Shown here: piece after piece, positions 11,328 to 22,164 of the stretch
Numbering within the stretch: the stretch's first letter is position 1
Layout: each line of letters begins with the position of its first letter
The notes under the pieces: generated by a model
What the model saw: the letters and a program-made list of their open reading frames with translations, nothing else
Database searches by the model: none
Told to the model about the DNA's origin: nothing
Position numbers and translations under genes: made by a program
Assembly (NCBI RefSeq): GCF_964355755.1
Contig: NC_092672.1
Location: 17,606,501-17,670,500 of the forward strand
Direction: 5' to 3'
Length of the DNA: 64,000 nt
From: Antedon mediterranea
Lineage: Eukaryota > Echinodermata > Crinoidea > Comatulida > Antedonidae

Positions 11328-11690
11328 GACAAATCAGGCAAAGAACATTCATTCTAAACCGCCCGGTGATATACTGAAATTTAATTAATTAATTTGAAAC
11401 GATAAAGATGAGGAAATCTGGGAGAATGAGAAAAAGTCGCCCCAACCGAGACTCGAACTCGGACCGCCTGCTTGATATGCAGGATGTCCTAACCATTAGA
11501 CATGGTATTGTTCGAACTCGATTGGATAGCGACTCTTTAACATTCTCGGCGTGGTACGGCAGAACAGCACTAGTCCTCAGTTGTACGCACGCGCACCAGA
11601 GATCAAATTGATACGCCCTCATCTTACAGTATTTTTATTCCCGAGGCGGGATCATCTTTTTCGTTTCAAATTATATATATATATAACAGT
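11328..11690 (-). repeat. tRNA-derived SINE, copy 1
   Basis: Read on the minus strand, an A-box-like TGGTTAGGAC is followed by an anticodon-like stem CCTGC/GCAGG with loop ATATCAA and the B box GAGTTCGAGTCTC. The shared tail (TTAATTAATTAA, CTAAACCGCCCGGTGATAT) recurs at 50811 and 51031. About 115 bp of extra sequence separates the tRNA part from the AT-rich 5' flank in this copy. The altered anticodon arm and repeat context argue against a working tRNA gene. Confidence 0.82.
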
Positions 11691-11784
11691 ACAGAGTGGG
11701 TATGGTCAGAGACAGGAAAATGCCTTTCGTATATCTACAGAACTACTGACGTCATCTAAATGTTTTAGTACATTATGATAGAAA

Positions 11785-13215
11785 TAAACCTCTAATGTTG
11801 ACATGTGATGTGTCACCCTATGGAGTAGGGGTCATACTTTCCCATATCATTGATAATGTTGAACAACCAGTTGCTTTTGCCTCACGAAGGTTGTCGGAAA
11901 CAGAATCTAAATATTCACAGTTGGATAAAGAAGAAGTTGCAATTGTATAATTGTAATTGTATTGGTGTAAAAAAGTTTCATAAAAACTGTATGTGTATGG
12001 TTGTAAATTTATTATTGTGACAGACCATAAGCCGTTGTTAGGGATTTTTGGTGAAGGGAAGTATTCCACAAATGGCTTTCCCCAGAATGCAAAAGTGGGC
12101 ATTAATGTTATCAGATATGATTACAATTTAAAGTATAAACCAGTGGAAGATAACCAAAATGCTGATGCATTGAGTAGAGCTGTAGGTGAAATACCTACAT
12201 GGGGACATATTATGTTGCTAGAGAAAATTAACAATTCACCAATCAAGAGTAAAGATGTTGTAATATGGACTCGTCGTAGAGATCCTACATTAAGTAAAGT
12301 ATATATAAGTATGTTCAAATGGAATGGAAAGATAATGTGGGAAATGACTGATTTGTTACCATATTATAAGAGAAAGAATGAACTAAGTACGGAGAATGGT
12401 ATTGTTCTTTGGGGTGCATGTATTGTTTATGCCAAGTGCAGGAAGGGAAAAAACAATTACATGAAGGACATCCAGGGATTGCGAGAATGAAATCAGTTGC
12501 ACGCACATATGTTTGGTGGCCCAATATGGATAGTCAAATTGAAGAGACTATAAAAGCTTGTTCGCAATGCCAGTGTCATAAAAAATTGCCCGCAGCTGCA
12601 CCGCTAAATCCGTGGTCATGGCCAGAAAAAGCATGGTCCAGGATTCACATTGACTGTGCCAGTTCATTCATGAACAAAGTGATTTTAGTGGATGCAAATT
12701 CTAAGTAGATAGAAGCGGTAGCAATGGACACGAGCACTTCTCAAGCATCGATAGCAAAGTTAAGAAATATGTTTGCAACTTTTGGAATCCCTGAACTGTT
12801 AGTTTCAGATAATAGATCTAATTTTACAAGTGAAGAATTTCTCAAGCGTAACGGTATAAAACATGTTCAAACTACGCCTTATCACCCAGCGTCAAATGGA
12901 CAAGCGGAACGTGCTGTAGAGACTGTAAATGAAGGACTTAGAAGAATGGCGACTGAAAACATGGAGACAAACATTTTTAATTAACTACCGAAAAAAACAT
13001 AAAACTACAGGAGAAACACAAGCCAAGCTCATGTTCGGAAGACCTATTAAAACTCATTTGTTAATGCTAAATATTGGAGTCTAAGTGAGAAAGGGGCAGG
13101 CAGAAACAGCGACATGATTCAAAAGCGAAAGAGCGAGTATTTAGTGTGTCAGAGAAAATTTTTGTACGAGACATCGTGAAAGGTGTATGGTTACCGGGTG
13201 TAATAACAATCTATT
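11785..13215 (+). pseudogene. Gypsy-1 pol remains: RNase H and integrase
   Basis: RNase H is seen as LTCDVSPYGVGVILSH, then FASRRLSETESKYSQLDKEE and VTDHKPLLGIFG, ending in NADALSR. After a frameshift comes the integrase zinc finger (HEGHPGIARM ... CSQCQ), the core with HIDC, VSDNRSNFTS and PYHPASNGQAER, and a WLPGVI-type C-terminal segment near 13190. There are several frame shifts, an internal stop after DANSK at 12706, and no upstream protease or RT. The piece is inactive but clearly Ty3/Gypsy in type. Confidence 0.92.
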
Positions 13216-13258
13216 CTGGTTTTATATCATTTAAAGTTAAATGATGGCCGAGTTTTAA

Positions 13259-13806
13259 AGCTCAGGTACAGGCATGAATTTTAAATATAAAATCTGGTTA
13301 ATTGTACATAAATCAAATATTTGTAACAGAAATCAAGACGAAAAAACATGAATTTTCCTTAATATGGTTAAATACAAAATTTGGCAAAATTCTGCCATAA
13401 AAACCAGGAAGACTTTTTTTCAGTAGTTAGGTAGTTTAACCTAATGTAATAACATGTCTGGTGACTCCCTAGAAGGTGAAAAAAGATAGTGGATATGCGG
13501 TGGATAATTTTTGCTATAGCATATGAAAATAAAAATCTGAAGTTTATTAAAAATACAAGAAATGTAAAATTCAAGTTATTACCTATATTTTTTACCACAC
13601 CGTTTATTTTTCATAGCTTTTTAAAATGCCTCAAAATTTGTGTACAAAAGAATAGAGATTTTACTGTATAATTTGAACTATCCCCCCACTGATAAGAAAG
13701 TGCTTATTTTCAACAAGCTCCTGTAACACAAATAAAATCCCAACAATTATGAAACATAGGGGAAATTATAGATCGGTAATTATTTGAATGTATGATCAAT
13801 AGAAAT
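13259..13806. mobile_element. TTAA MITE family 3, degraded copy
   Basis: The left end AGCTCAGGTACAGGC after TTAA and the body match the intact copy at 42985-43577. The right TIR is lost, but a TTAA remains at 13807-13810. It is inserted between the integrase and the pol C-terminus of Gypsy-1. The right third alone recurs at 11169-11271. Confidence 0.82.
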
Positions 13807-13810
13807 TTAA

Positions 13811-13992
13811 AAGACACGTACAGTAGACCACATTCGCAAACAAACAGCAGATGAACCAAAGGAAACGAGCGAAACAACGTCTTATCATATCCTTTTAGTT
13901 TGAGCAATACTAACCATGAGACAGCAAAAAACGCACCTCCGATCGTAAGGCGCTCACATCGAGCAAGACACCCTCCAGACAGATACCAATAG
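13811..13992 (+). pseudogene. Gypsy-1 pol C-terminal tail
   Basis: After the MITE, broken frames resume; the last open one reads ETAKNAPPIVRRSHRARHPP and then DRYQ before a stop at 13990-13992. Arg-rich tails with RxSxRxRxPPxR are common at the end of animal Gypsy polyproteins. About 175 bp of AT-rich sequence with a purine tract follows before the 3' LTR. Confidence 0.75.
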
Positions 13993-14626
13993 ATGCATTC
14001 AGTGAGATCAGTTGTGTTTAAACATTGTTAATAGTTTATTAGTAAAGTATAGTAGTTAGTGTTTACTTTTGTTTAAAGGAAAAGGAAAGAGGCAATTGTT
14101 AAATGAAAAGAGAAAGTAATTATGTTTAGGATACACTACATTGTTATGATTTATCTAAGATTGGAGGGATGTCATACTGATTACTTGTACTGTAACCTGC
14201 CCTCTATATGTATAGTGTTGTGGAGAATGAATAAAGCCCCGGTTGCGGGGAAGATGGAGAATGACTAAACCTCGGCCTATGTGTGTTTTCTTGATGAGCT
14301 TTTATGTTCGGATATTCTACCTTAAAGTTGTATTGTCCCCCAAAACATGAAAAATAAAGATGAAAAAATCAAATTTTGAATAGACCATTTTGTAGTTATA
14401 ATAAAGTTATTCACTTTCGCCGAAAAAGAAATCCTAAAAAAATATTGATTTCGCTTATAAAAAATCAAAATAAGTTTACCATATTTTCGAACTCATAAGC
14501 TCAGAAATATTTGATGGTTAGCTACAACTCATAAATATGCATGATATGTTAATGAGCATCCAAACAGGGGAGATCCGATCTGTTATCTTCACCACATAAA
14601 CAAGCATGTGCGACCATGGAACTATA

Positions 14627-14930
14627 ATACAGCTTTACCATTTTGAAACACCGGTTCTCGTCAGATCACCGAAGTTAAGCGACGTTGGGCCTGGTTAGAG
14701 CTTGGATGGGAGACCATCTGGGAATAACGGGTGCTGTATAGGGAGCTGGGGTTAGGCATTTGAAATCAGCACTGCTGACTTTTATGGCAGCCCCTGCATC
14801 TAGTATCATTGTTAGGACCAATCAAGGTGCTTTAAACAGTTCTGGCTTTGTTTGTACGTATCAAACCTGTTAGTGGCGATAATTATCGCTGTTGGTTTCG
14901 ATTAAATAAAATAAAATAAAATAAAATAAA
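14627..14930 (+). repeat. 5S rRNA-derived SINE (SINE3 type)
   Basis: The first 115 bp resemble animal 5S rRNA: GATCACCGAAGTTAAGCGAC, GGGCCTGGTTAG, CTTGGATGGGAGACCATCTG and GGAATAACGGGTGCTGTA. A non-5S body follows, then a (TAAAA)n tail at about 14904-14930. Fusion to a body and tail marks a 5S-headed SINE rather than a 5S gene. Inverted copies of CCATGGAACTATAAT flank it (about 14617 and 14952). Confidence 0.9.
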
Positions 14931-16002
14931 AATAATACATATATATGATATATTATAGTTCCATGGTGCGACAAACAGAAGAAAGTGCTGGGGTTTCCCT
15001 GATCATGATGTAAAAAGCTCTGCCGTTAATTTGCTGGTAAGTATAATTTTATTTCAGATGAATGCCACATCCTCCTATAAAAGTTACAGTATTACGTTTT
15101 TTGGCGTATAGGCTTGGCTATCTAGACTAGGGCTATAATATAAGCCTACTAATACTATCACTAGGGCCTAGTTAGAAGTTTACTACGGTGTAGTGTAGCA
15201 GCTGTAGGCAGGCAGATAATCGGGTCAGAAAAGTAGACGGGAACCCACTTTGAGGCCTAGCTAGGTCCTATATATCGTAGCTAGGCTATCACTCCACAAC
15301 TAGCTACAGGAAATAGGCCTACTATGTTGCTATACCATTGATATACATTTGGAGCTAGAATTAATTTTAAAGTGTAAAAAAAGACTAACAATGATGACAA
15401 AAAACAAACATTTGGAAAATGATCAGGATACAGTACCCAAAGAAGTTGACGGTAGAATAGATTGTTGTTGATATCAACCAAAACGAAAACTAAAAAAATT
15501 AGTAATTAGACTAGGCCTTTTTGAGGGAGGAGATGCACTTTTCAGGAATTCCTATACTGTACATTAGTACCCCAAATTGAAAACTTCAGATTCATGTACA
15601 GAAATAATAATTATATGTATGCAATAAATTGTGAAATATTAACTTTTCTATTTGACTTTTGTATTTATACATCATTGTTTTTAAATTTATAGACTTAAGC
15701 TAATGAAGACTGGTTAGACCCCATACTGCATAAAGGCAACTGGCAATACTCGGTAGTGGAACACAAGATAAATGTTGGATGACTATCATAAAGCATTCGG
15801 CAAATGTGTTGTTTTCCAGCTTTTAAAATTTTGTATAGTTTTCCTATAAAAGCAATAACATTTGTATAAATTATTTTGCAAACATAGCAACAGCATTAAA
15901 TAAATAAAAAATACTACTACAGTACATGAGACAAAATCTCCATAATTTTAATGTGTGAAGATTTACAGTACAGTACAGTAAAAAATGAGTTAATTACTAG
16001 TA

Positions 16003-17914
16003 CTAGATGGTACGCTCGCTTCGCTTGCGTACCATCTAGGTCGTGCCCACAAATGGTTCTCGAATACACAGTACTTTCAGGGTAAAAAATCTGGCGATTT
16101 CAAAAGCACGTACCGCAGGACTATAATACATTGTCGTTTACAGAAACGAATAAGTAGACACAATGATTTATGTAGTCAACCAAAATTAGCACCCTGGGAA
16201 TTACTTCCGAAAGAGAAACTTACCACAAAATGAGTCCAAATTGTTTATTCATTTAAAGAAACCCAATTAGGGTTGAGGGATGGGAAAGAGGATAGGTACT
16301 ACAAAGAGGAACAATTTTTAAATATATTCTTTATCCACGTCAGTAACGAAATATTGTTTTCATTTTTTATAGGCCTATAAATAATATACCACTAACGGTG
16401 ACTAAATATAGTCAAACATTTGCGATTTAATACTTTGTTAAAACTGTCACTGTCATAGTCGATTGAAATAGTAAAGTACATGTAACGATACACCACTACG
16501 ACGTTTATATTTTTTGTAATTATTAATTAATGCAAACATTGAGAAGCAACTGTCAGTAATAAAGTTTATTTGTATATTACGTGTTTATATATATCTAACA
16601 GTAGAGCCTACCCATAATCACAGTAATAAAGTTTATTTGTATATATTTTTTTACATCTAACAGTATTCACAGTAAGAAATGTTTGAATATTTTTTCACGC
16701 TGCTGCTCTAGCCCGCTACGTCCCATTAGGACTACTCAATCAGAAGCTAAAGCAAGCAGCAGTTATAGTTCTAAGGACAGACAGTTTTGTGAAAATGGAA
16801 ACTCCACTATGATTTATTGATTCCAGCTGCTACAGTAGACCCAAAAAACGTCTGGGAAAGAGTCTATTAGGACATGTCATGCTAAAATTACAAATCCCTA
16901 AGCATTTCTGGTATATTCACTGTCAGATATTCATTGAATTATTATTATTATTAAAGTTTGTGTTTGTAATAAGATACTTCACAATTGAAATATCTAGGGT
17001 GATGAAGTGACCCCCAGATTTGACCTTAGCAATAAAATAACTAAAGTGACAGAAATTGAGTATTCACTTCTGTAACAAAAAAATAATATTTATTCACAAA
17101 TAAAAAAAGAAAAGAAACCCAAAAACCATTGTCTGACAGACAATTTCAGTATTTGTTGCTTTAAATTACATTTTTTCAGGTAAAATAACTATTAGGCCTA
17201 TGTGACAATAAAATGACACATTCAAAAACAGTTGAAATAAAAATTATTTTTCAATAAGCGAGCAGGGTTTTTTGTAAGAAATATTTCTTGTTTACATCTA
17301 TTTACAGTAAGAAATGTTCGATTCAAATGACGACCAAAAATGGTTAATAGGTATTTGCAGTACTGTATTGTCAAAGTATTGCAAGTTTATTCTCCAAGGG
17401 CTCATAAATTTACCTACTTGTGTTAAACCAAACTGGCAGACTGAGAGATTGGAATGTTCCATTCATCGCAAATCAATACATTTGTAAAAACGTAAATTAA
17501 ATCTATCAAAATAGTATTTTTTAAAGAAAATCGGCCTGTCTTCAACATAATGATGCTGTACTCGAGCAGTTCAACCGGTTTTCGGCTATTAAAAACAATT
17601 ATCGTAGGAGGAGATAGGAAAATGCGAAGAGTCCTCGTATTATTGTGTGCGGGTATTTTTCAAGTTGGACAACCATTAGACAGCGTATACCACGATCGGA
17701 AAACACCCCTATTTGGGGCAAATCGTTGAACCTAAATTCGTTTTAATTGTCAATAACTAATTATCTAACTCAATTTAATTAGTAAACAGGGTTACATCAG
17801 GTGGTTAAAATCAGTACCGAAAGTACGAACCAACTTTATATACCATCGAGTAAAAATTCTAGAAGTAAGGCGCGATTTACCGAATTTTGCCCTTACGTAA
17901 ATTTATATATAGAT
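16003..17914. mobile_element. Hairpin-ended repeat element, copy 2 (nested in TE-B)
   Basis: The left end is a strong hairpin with arms CTAGATGGTACGC and GCGTACCATCTAG and loop TCGCTTCGCTT. The right end matches copy 1 at 6138 (GTAAGG/CCTTAC stem, ATATATAGAT). It holds about 500 bp absent from copy 1 (about 16690-17310). No coding region is recognised. Confidence 0.75.
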
Positions 17915-19632
17915 ATGTCATTGAATTTCTGCATTATTGTTGACAATTTATTTTCAACTATTAATTGATGTGTTGATTGTGGCATTACAGCAATAGCTTT
18001 TCTTCTGTGATTGTAATTCATCCATTTTAAAGTTTCATAGTAAGAAACGTTCAAATAAATATTGTGAATGTTGCTACCACATTTTGTGTTGATTTCTTCA
18101 CCATTTTCCACTACTTGCTCATATTGTTCATTCAATTAGTGTGTTAATACCTATTAAAAGAAAGACATTTTTATTAAAATATCTACATAAAAAGTTTAAT
18201 TGTGTGAATGTTGGTTTGAACGTTATTGCTTTGGAAGAATTTTCAACATAACGGTACTAAAGTACTCTATGTAAAGTACACATTCCAAAAAATATTTAAC
18301 TTAGATGATTTGGTCATATTCTCTAAATAATTACATTATTGGATGTACAGTATAGGCCTAGTTACAATTTTCACAAATTTATATTAGCATTAAAATCTAA
18401 TTAATCATGAAGGAAAAACCAAGCACCATAATCTCTCCTAGCTCTAGTGGTGACCTTATTTTTTATTTTTGGCAGTCATTCACAAGTTTTTGCTTTTTGG
18501 GTTTCGCTGCTCTTATGTATAATTTTTTTTAATCACAAACTCTACATAGAAAAGAAAATTAAATGTTTTGAAATGAATGAAAAGTGATATGAATAATGAT
18601 GAAGGACTATTATTATAGTAGCCTATTATACCAGGGAGTTGTATACTAAAAATAAGACGAGGTGGTGGTGTCAAAATTCAGACTACTAAAACCTTATTCT
18701 TTACTCCATGCTCACAGATGAATGTAATGTTGTAGGCCTAATCCTATTTAAAGCTAGGATGGCAATAACTATTAATATGGCTTACAAGTTGTATCTATTA
18801 GTATTAGCTAGGCCTACTACTCACTCAGGCCTACAACTAGTACTAGTAGACTAGCTACTACTAGGCTAGGCCTACTCTATGGTAGGCCTAGCCCATCATA
18901 GATAGAGGATAGTACACTAGCCAGTACAGCTGTACTCTGGGCTAGCTAGGCTTCCTATACTAACTAACAAAGCTGCACAATAGAAACTACAGTTCTTACT
19001 TACCAATCTGCTAGGGCCTAGCCATAGTCTTTTCTTCAAGATAGGATTAGGAGTGTTTTTTTTGTTGTTAAACTACAGAACTTTCCCGCATCGTCGTCTC
19101 GCCATATCACGTCGTATTTTTTTGGTGATGACCTAGAGGTCACATACATGCACAAGAATCATACAATATGCATAATTCATAAGCTAATTCAGGTCAAGGG
19201 TTAAATTAAACTGGAAGCCAGCTGGCTGCCAGCCAACCGACTTCCGGTTGATTATTTTTTACTTTAAATTACAATTTTCTCAGGTAAATAAAAACATTTT
19301 TCGATCAAATTTTTTTTCAAAGTGAATAACTTTTATGTATCATTAAAATGGTCTATTTAACAAAAATATTGTTTAAAATTATTTCAGGGGGACAATACAT
19401 CTTTAAATGGTGTTAGTACACAACAGTAGATAAATAGTAGATTTCTTCTTAAAATTAATTGAATTGGCATTTATTTAAATTTGTATACACATGAAAATGA
19501 AACTTTAAGCTTGATAATTAAATTTCATAAACATTTCACTCAAACTGCCTGGTCAATAGTCAATGAGAAAAGAACCTTTAAAATTAAATACAATTTTTAA
19601 ATGATTTTTGATTTATAATGGCATTTGCCTAC

Positions 19633-19755
19633 CACTTCTTGAACCAGGCTAATAAGTTCCATTAAGCGGCGTCTGAGAGCAGCGACCTCTTCAGTAATCT
19701 GTGAAACATGCTGTTCATACACCTCTTCAAGAGGTTTGAATGTATGGCCAGAATG
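19633..19755 (-). CDS. TRIM37: TRIM37 exon: end of B-box and start of coiled coil
   Basis: The exon is 123 bp (41 codons, phase 0 at both ends), acceptor TTCATAG, donor GTAGGC. It encodes [20 protein letters not shown], then [20 protein letters not shown] and V. The two His of HSGH supply the last B-box zinc ligands, and the rest begins the coiled coil. The Gypsy-1 target duplication lies about 200 bp to its left. Confidence 0.96.
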
Positions 19756-20111
19756 CTATGAAAATACAACAAACATTAAATAATGGAAAAAAAACATACA
19801 TAATTGCAGTCTTTACTGTTATTGGAAACTGCCTTTGTAATATATTATTCCTTTTGCCACATATTGGTAACTGAAAGGTTTTAAATAGTTTTTGACAAAC
19901 CAACTAACCCCTTTTAGGCTCAGATAAGGTTTTCTTTTATTTCATAACACTTCAAAAATGCACCAAAGCACCAAAGTCATGGCAGAAAATGTTCTTGTGG
20001 ATTGTGTTTTTTTTTTCTGTATGCATACCACCCTCTATAGTTTGTCTCCAATGTTTGATACTGTATGGAAGCTCAGCAGTTACAACTATTGTATTCATCT
20101 CAAAACTTATT
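19756..20111. other. TRIM37 intron without recognised features
   Basis: AT-rich sequence between the coiled-coil exon and the hairpin-ended element. Nothing recognised. Confidence 0.5.
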
Positions 20112-21522
20112 AGGTTATGCATTATCATGCATATAACCTCTTGATTCTGTCAAAATCTTTATTTATTTATTTATTCTTTTCTTAGCACTATTTTTTCCGT
20201 GAATTATCTTGTTATCAGTTTCATCTAGCTAAGTCAATTTTTCAGAGTATATTCCTTATGGACAGGAATCGATGTGGTTATGTTTTTACGGTGCACAATC
20301 AATCATTACGCGGTCTACGCGCGATTTAACGAAATCACGTTTGTAATCATATCTTCACAAGCATGAATCACAATTAAACAAAATTTGGTACTCATAAATG
20401 TCAGGTCATATTTCATCATATGGCAATACAATTACGTGCGTAGCGCATATAACGCCTGCGTACGCGCACTTAAAATGTTCAAAATTGTCAAAATTTATTT
20501 TCGATGAAATTAGGGTACGTTTCAGGCAATTTTAGGCGTTTCAAAAATTGCCGTTAAACGTTAATACGCACTTTTTTTGCCCGATTTCTGTTTTACAGTC
20601 TTTCTTTAATAATATCATCATATTTGATTCACTTTTCAACTCGAAATTGCGTTATACGAGCACGTCTAAAGTGACAGGCTACGCACGTATAAGTTTACAA
20701 AATGGTGAAAATATGCTAAATTTTAAAATTAATATATATCGTCAGAATGCTGGGGAACACCTATTTTTAATTTCATTTTCTTGAAGTGTATGTATCATAT
20801 GTATGATTTATTATCAAATTAAGAGAACAAAAGTTGATTAAGTCTTCATTAATTGCATATTAAATTTTAAAAAAATAATTTTGACAATCAAACAAATTAT
20901 GACATTTTCTTAGGCCGAAATATCAAACTTAACATTAACTTTCTTCCTTCAAAAGTTCATATATTAAAGTTAAAAGTATATAGTTTGACAGTGCATCATT
21001 TGTTTATATTTTAAAGATGTCATCATAGTAAAAAATTTTAATTCATTTCGGTATGTAATAATCTATTTGCACCAAAGTGGTTACTGTATAGTAAATACAC
21101 AAAGGAATTTTTCAGTCAGTCAGTTGTGTATGGCTCGATGGTCTGTGCTCGTGTCTATGGCATTCAAGGTACCGAGATCGAGTCTCACCTTGGGAAACGA
21201 AATAAGATTTCTTTTTATTATCCGTATTGTTTGTTCAAATTTATTTCTTAGTGTATAGATTATACGCATTATTTATAATGAAATCTAGATAAAAATTAAC
21301 TTATGTCTTTATTATTATGTAACAACAAATGTGGTTTATGACATTATACGCATATGGATCTTTGACCGGATTGTGATACCGGCTATGGTGTTCGCGTTAG
21401 CAAGGTCCTATCATATATTATAAATAATTAAAGATTCTGAGAAAATCAATCAATCAATATATCTTTTAAAAATCAATTATCTTTTTATGCATATAACCTA
21501 TAATTCGTCATAGTGACGAATT
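20112..21522 (-). mobile_element. E1: asymmetric hairpin-ended element
   Basis: Read on the minus strand it opens with the hairpin AATTCGTCACTATGACGAATT (21522-21502), then ATAGGTTATATGCA. It closes with an inverted pair AGGTTATATGCAT ... ATGCATAACCT (20139-20112). E2 at 44982-46776 is a full sister in the opposite orientation. Ends are a hairpin plus a word X at one side and X-loop-X' at the other, not ordinary TIRs. This recalls Helentron/HINE-type rolling-circle elements, but that assignment is inference. No transposase is seen. Confidence 0.8.
21128..21205 (+). repeat. tRNA-like sequence inside E1
   Basis: TGGCTCGATGGTCTG resembles an A box and GAGATCGAGTCTC a B box, with TACC/GGTA-like pairing between. 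The sister E2 has the same unit in reverse (about 45650-45735) with the better B box GAGTTCGAGTCTC. Probably a SINE-type pol III head captured in the element, not a tRNA gene. Confidence 0.65.
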
Positions 21523-21976
21523 AAATCTAGTTTATTTATTTAGTTTTACATGATGTTGTTCATAATATGTATTGATCGGTGTTTAATTATGTTATTCTGC
21601 ATCTTATTGCTTATAATTATTTGATGCTACTGCATTTTATCTTGATGTTCATGTGTTCATCATCACGAACTAGATAATATTGTTTATATTTATTAGCATG
21701 ACACAGTTTTATACATGCTTGATAGGTGTCGATTTACACCCTTTTTTGCCACTCAAACAATTTAAGACAAACCATTCTGAGAATATAGTACAATGCATTT
21801 CAGTTAAATTAATGGTCAATTATTGAGTTTTATTGGTTATATAAATAAAAAGAGTTTAATACATTTATTTATGACCCGATTCTTATCACTAATTAACCAA
21901 TCAGATGTCTTATAAATCATTAAATATAATATGTATATAAATGTTTTACTAAATATGTATTTAGATTGAAGCTTAC

Positions 21977-22064
21977 CGTTCCTCCCCATAGAGCACATTG
22001 ATGACAGATGCAAGCACGACAAGTCCAACAATACACACTTTTCTTTTCCTTGTGAAGATCACAT
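21977..22064 (-). CDS. TRIM37: TRIM37 exon: B-box zinc finger
   Basis: The exon is 88 bp, acceptor CTCTTAG, donor GTAAGC. The first base completes a Lys codon; then it reads [20 protein letters not shown] and HQCALWGGT. It holds the B-box ligands C..H, C..C, C.C and HQC, completed by HSGH in the next exon. Close to the vertebrate B-box as I recall it. The older CCTCCGCC repeat begins 100 bp upstream of it. Confidence 0.97.
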
Positions 22065-22164
22065 CTAAGAGAAAAAACGTTCTTCTTTAGAAAACTACAA
22101 ATAGCAACCAATTAAAACAACTATATCATCTGAATTATTATTATCATATACAGATTGCCTGCTT

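Larger units (their letters stand above)
14326..19402. mobile_element. TE-B: TTAA-flanked TIR transposon in the 3' LTR
   Basis: The ends AGTTGTATTGTCCCCC and GGGGGACAATACATCT are inverted repeats flanked by TTAA (14322-14325, 19403-19406). Weaker inverted similarity continues about 100 bp inward (ATAGACCATTTT, AGTTATTCACTTT). It contains a 5S-derived SINE and a hairpin element; without them about 3 kb remain. The minus-strand ORF at 17893-18135 (80 residues) has no recognised motif. The superfamily is piggyBac- or Kolobok-like by target site only. Confidence 0.82.
8833..19425 (+). mobile_element. Gypsy-1: Ty3/Gypsy LTR retrotransposon with nested insertions
   Basis: Defined by two LTRs that begin TGTCATA and end ACACAACA, flanked by the 5-bp target duplication GTAGA at 8828-8832 and 19426-19430. 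Internally, in order: a primer-binding-type site (TGGCGACG) just after the 5' LTR, a Gag start, pol remains (RNase H, integrase, Arg-rich C-terminus) and a purine tract (TTGGAGGGA) before the 3' LTR. Insertions include a TTAA transposon in each LTR, a LINE piece, a tRNA-derived SINE, a TTAA MITE, a 5S-derived SINE and a hairpin element. Protease and reverse transcriptase are missing and the frames are broken, so it is dead. It lies in a TRIM37 intron, antisense to the gene, ending about 200 bp from a coding exon. Confidence 0.92.
14170..19425 (+). repeat. 3' LTR of Gypsy-1, split by a second TTAA transposon
   Basis: LTR sequence occupies 14170-14325 and 19407-19425: TGTCATACTGATTACTTGTA, AATAAAG, GATATTCTACCTTAA, then ATGG and ACACAACA. 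The break is at the same TTAA as in the 5' LTR, but the inserted element is unrelated. The GTAGA target duplication follows directly. Confidence 0.88.

Noticed and set aside
11440-11515. Genuine tRNA gene on the minus strand
   Set aside because: The anticodon arm is altered and lacks a normal acceptor partner, and the unit recurs with the same non-tRNA tail at 50.9 kb, so it is a SINE head.
14627-14741. Functional 5S rRNA gene
   Set aside because: It is diverged from 5S at several positions and continues into a SINE body with a TAAAA tail.
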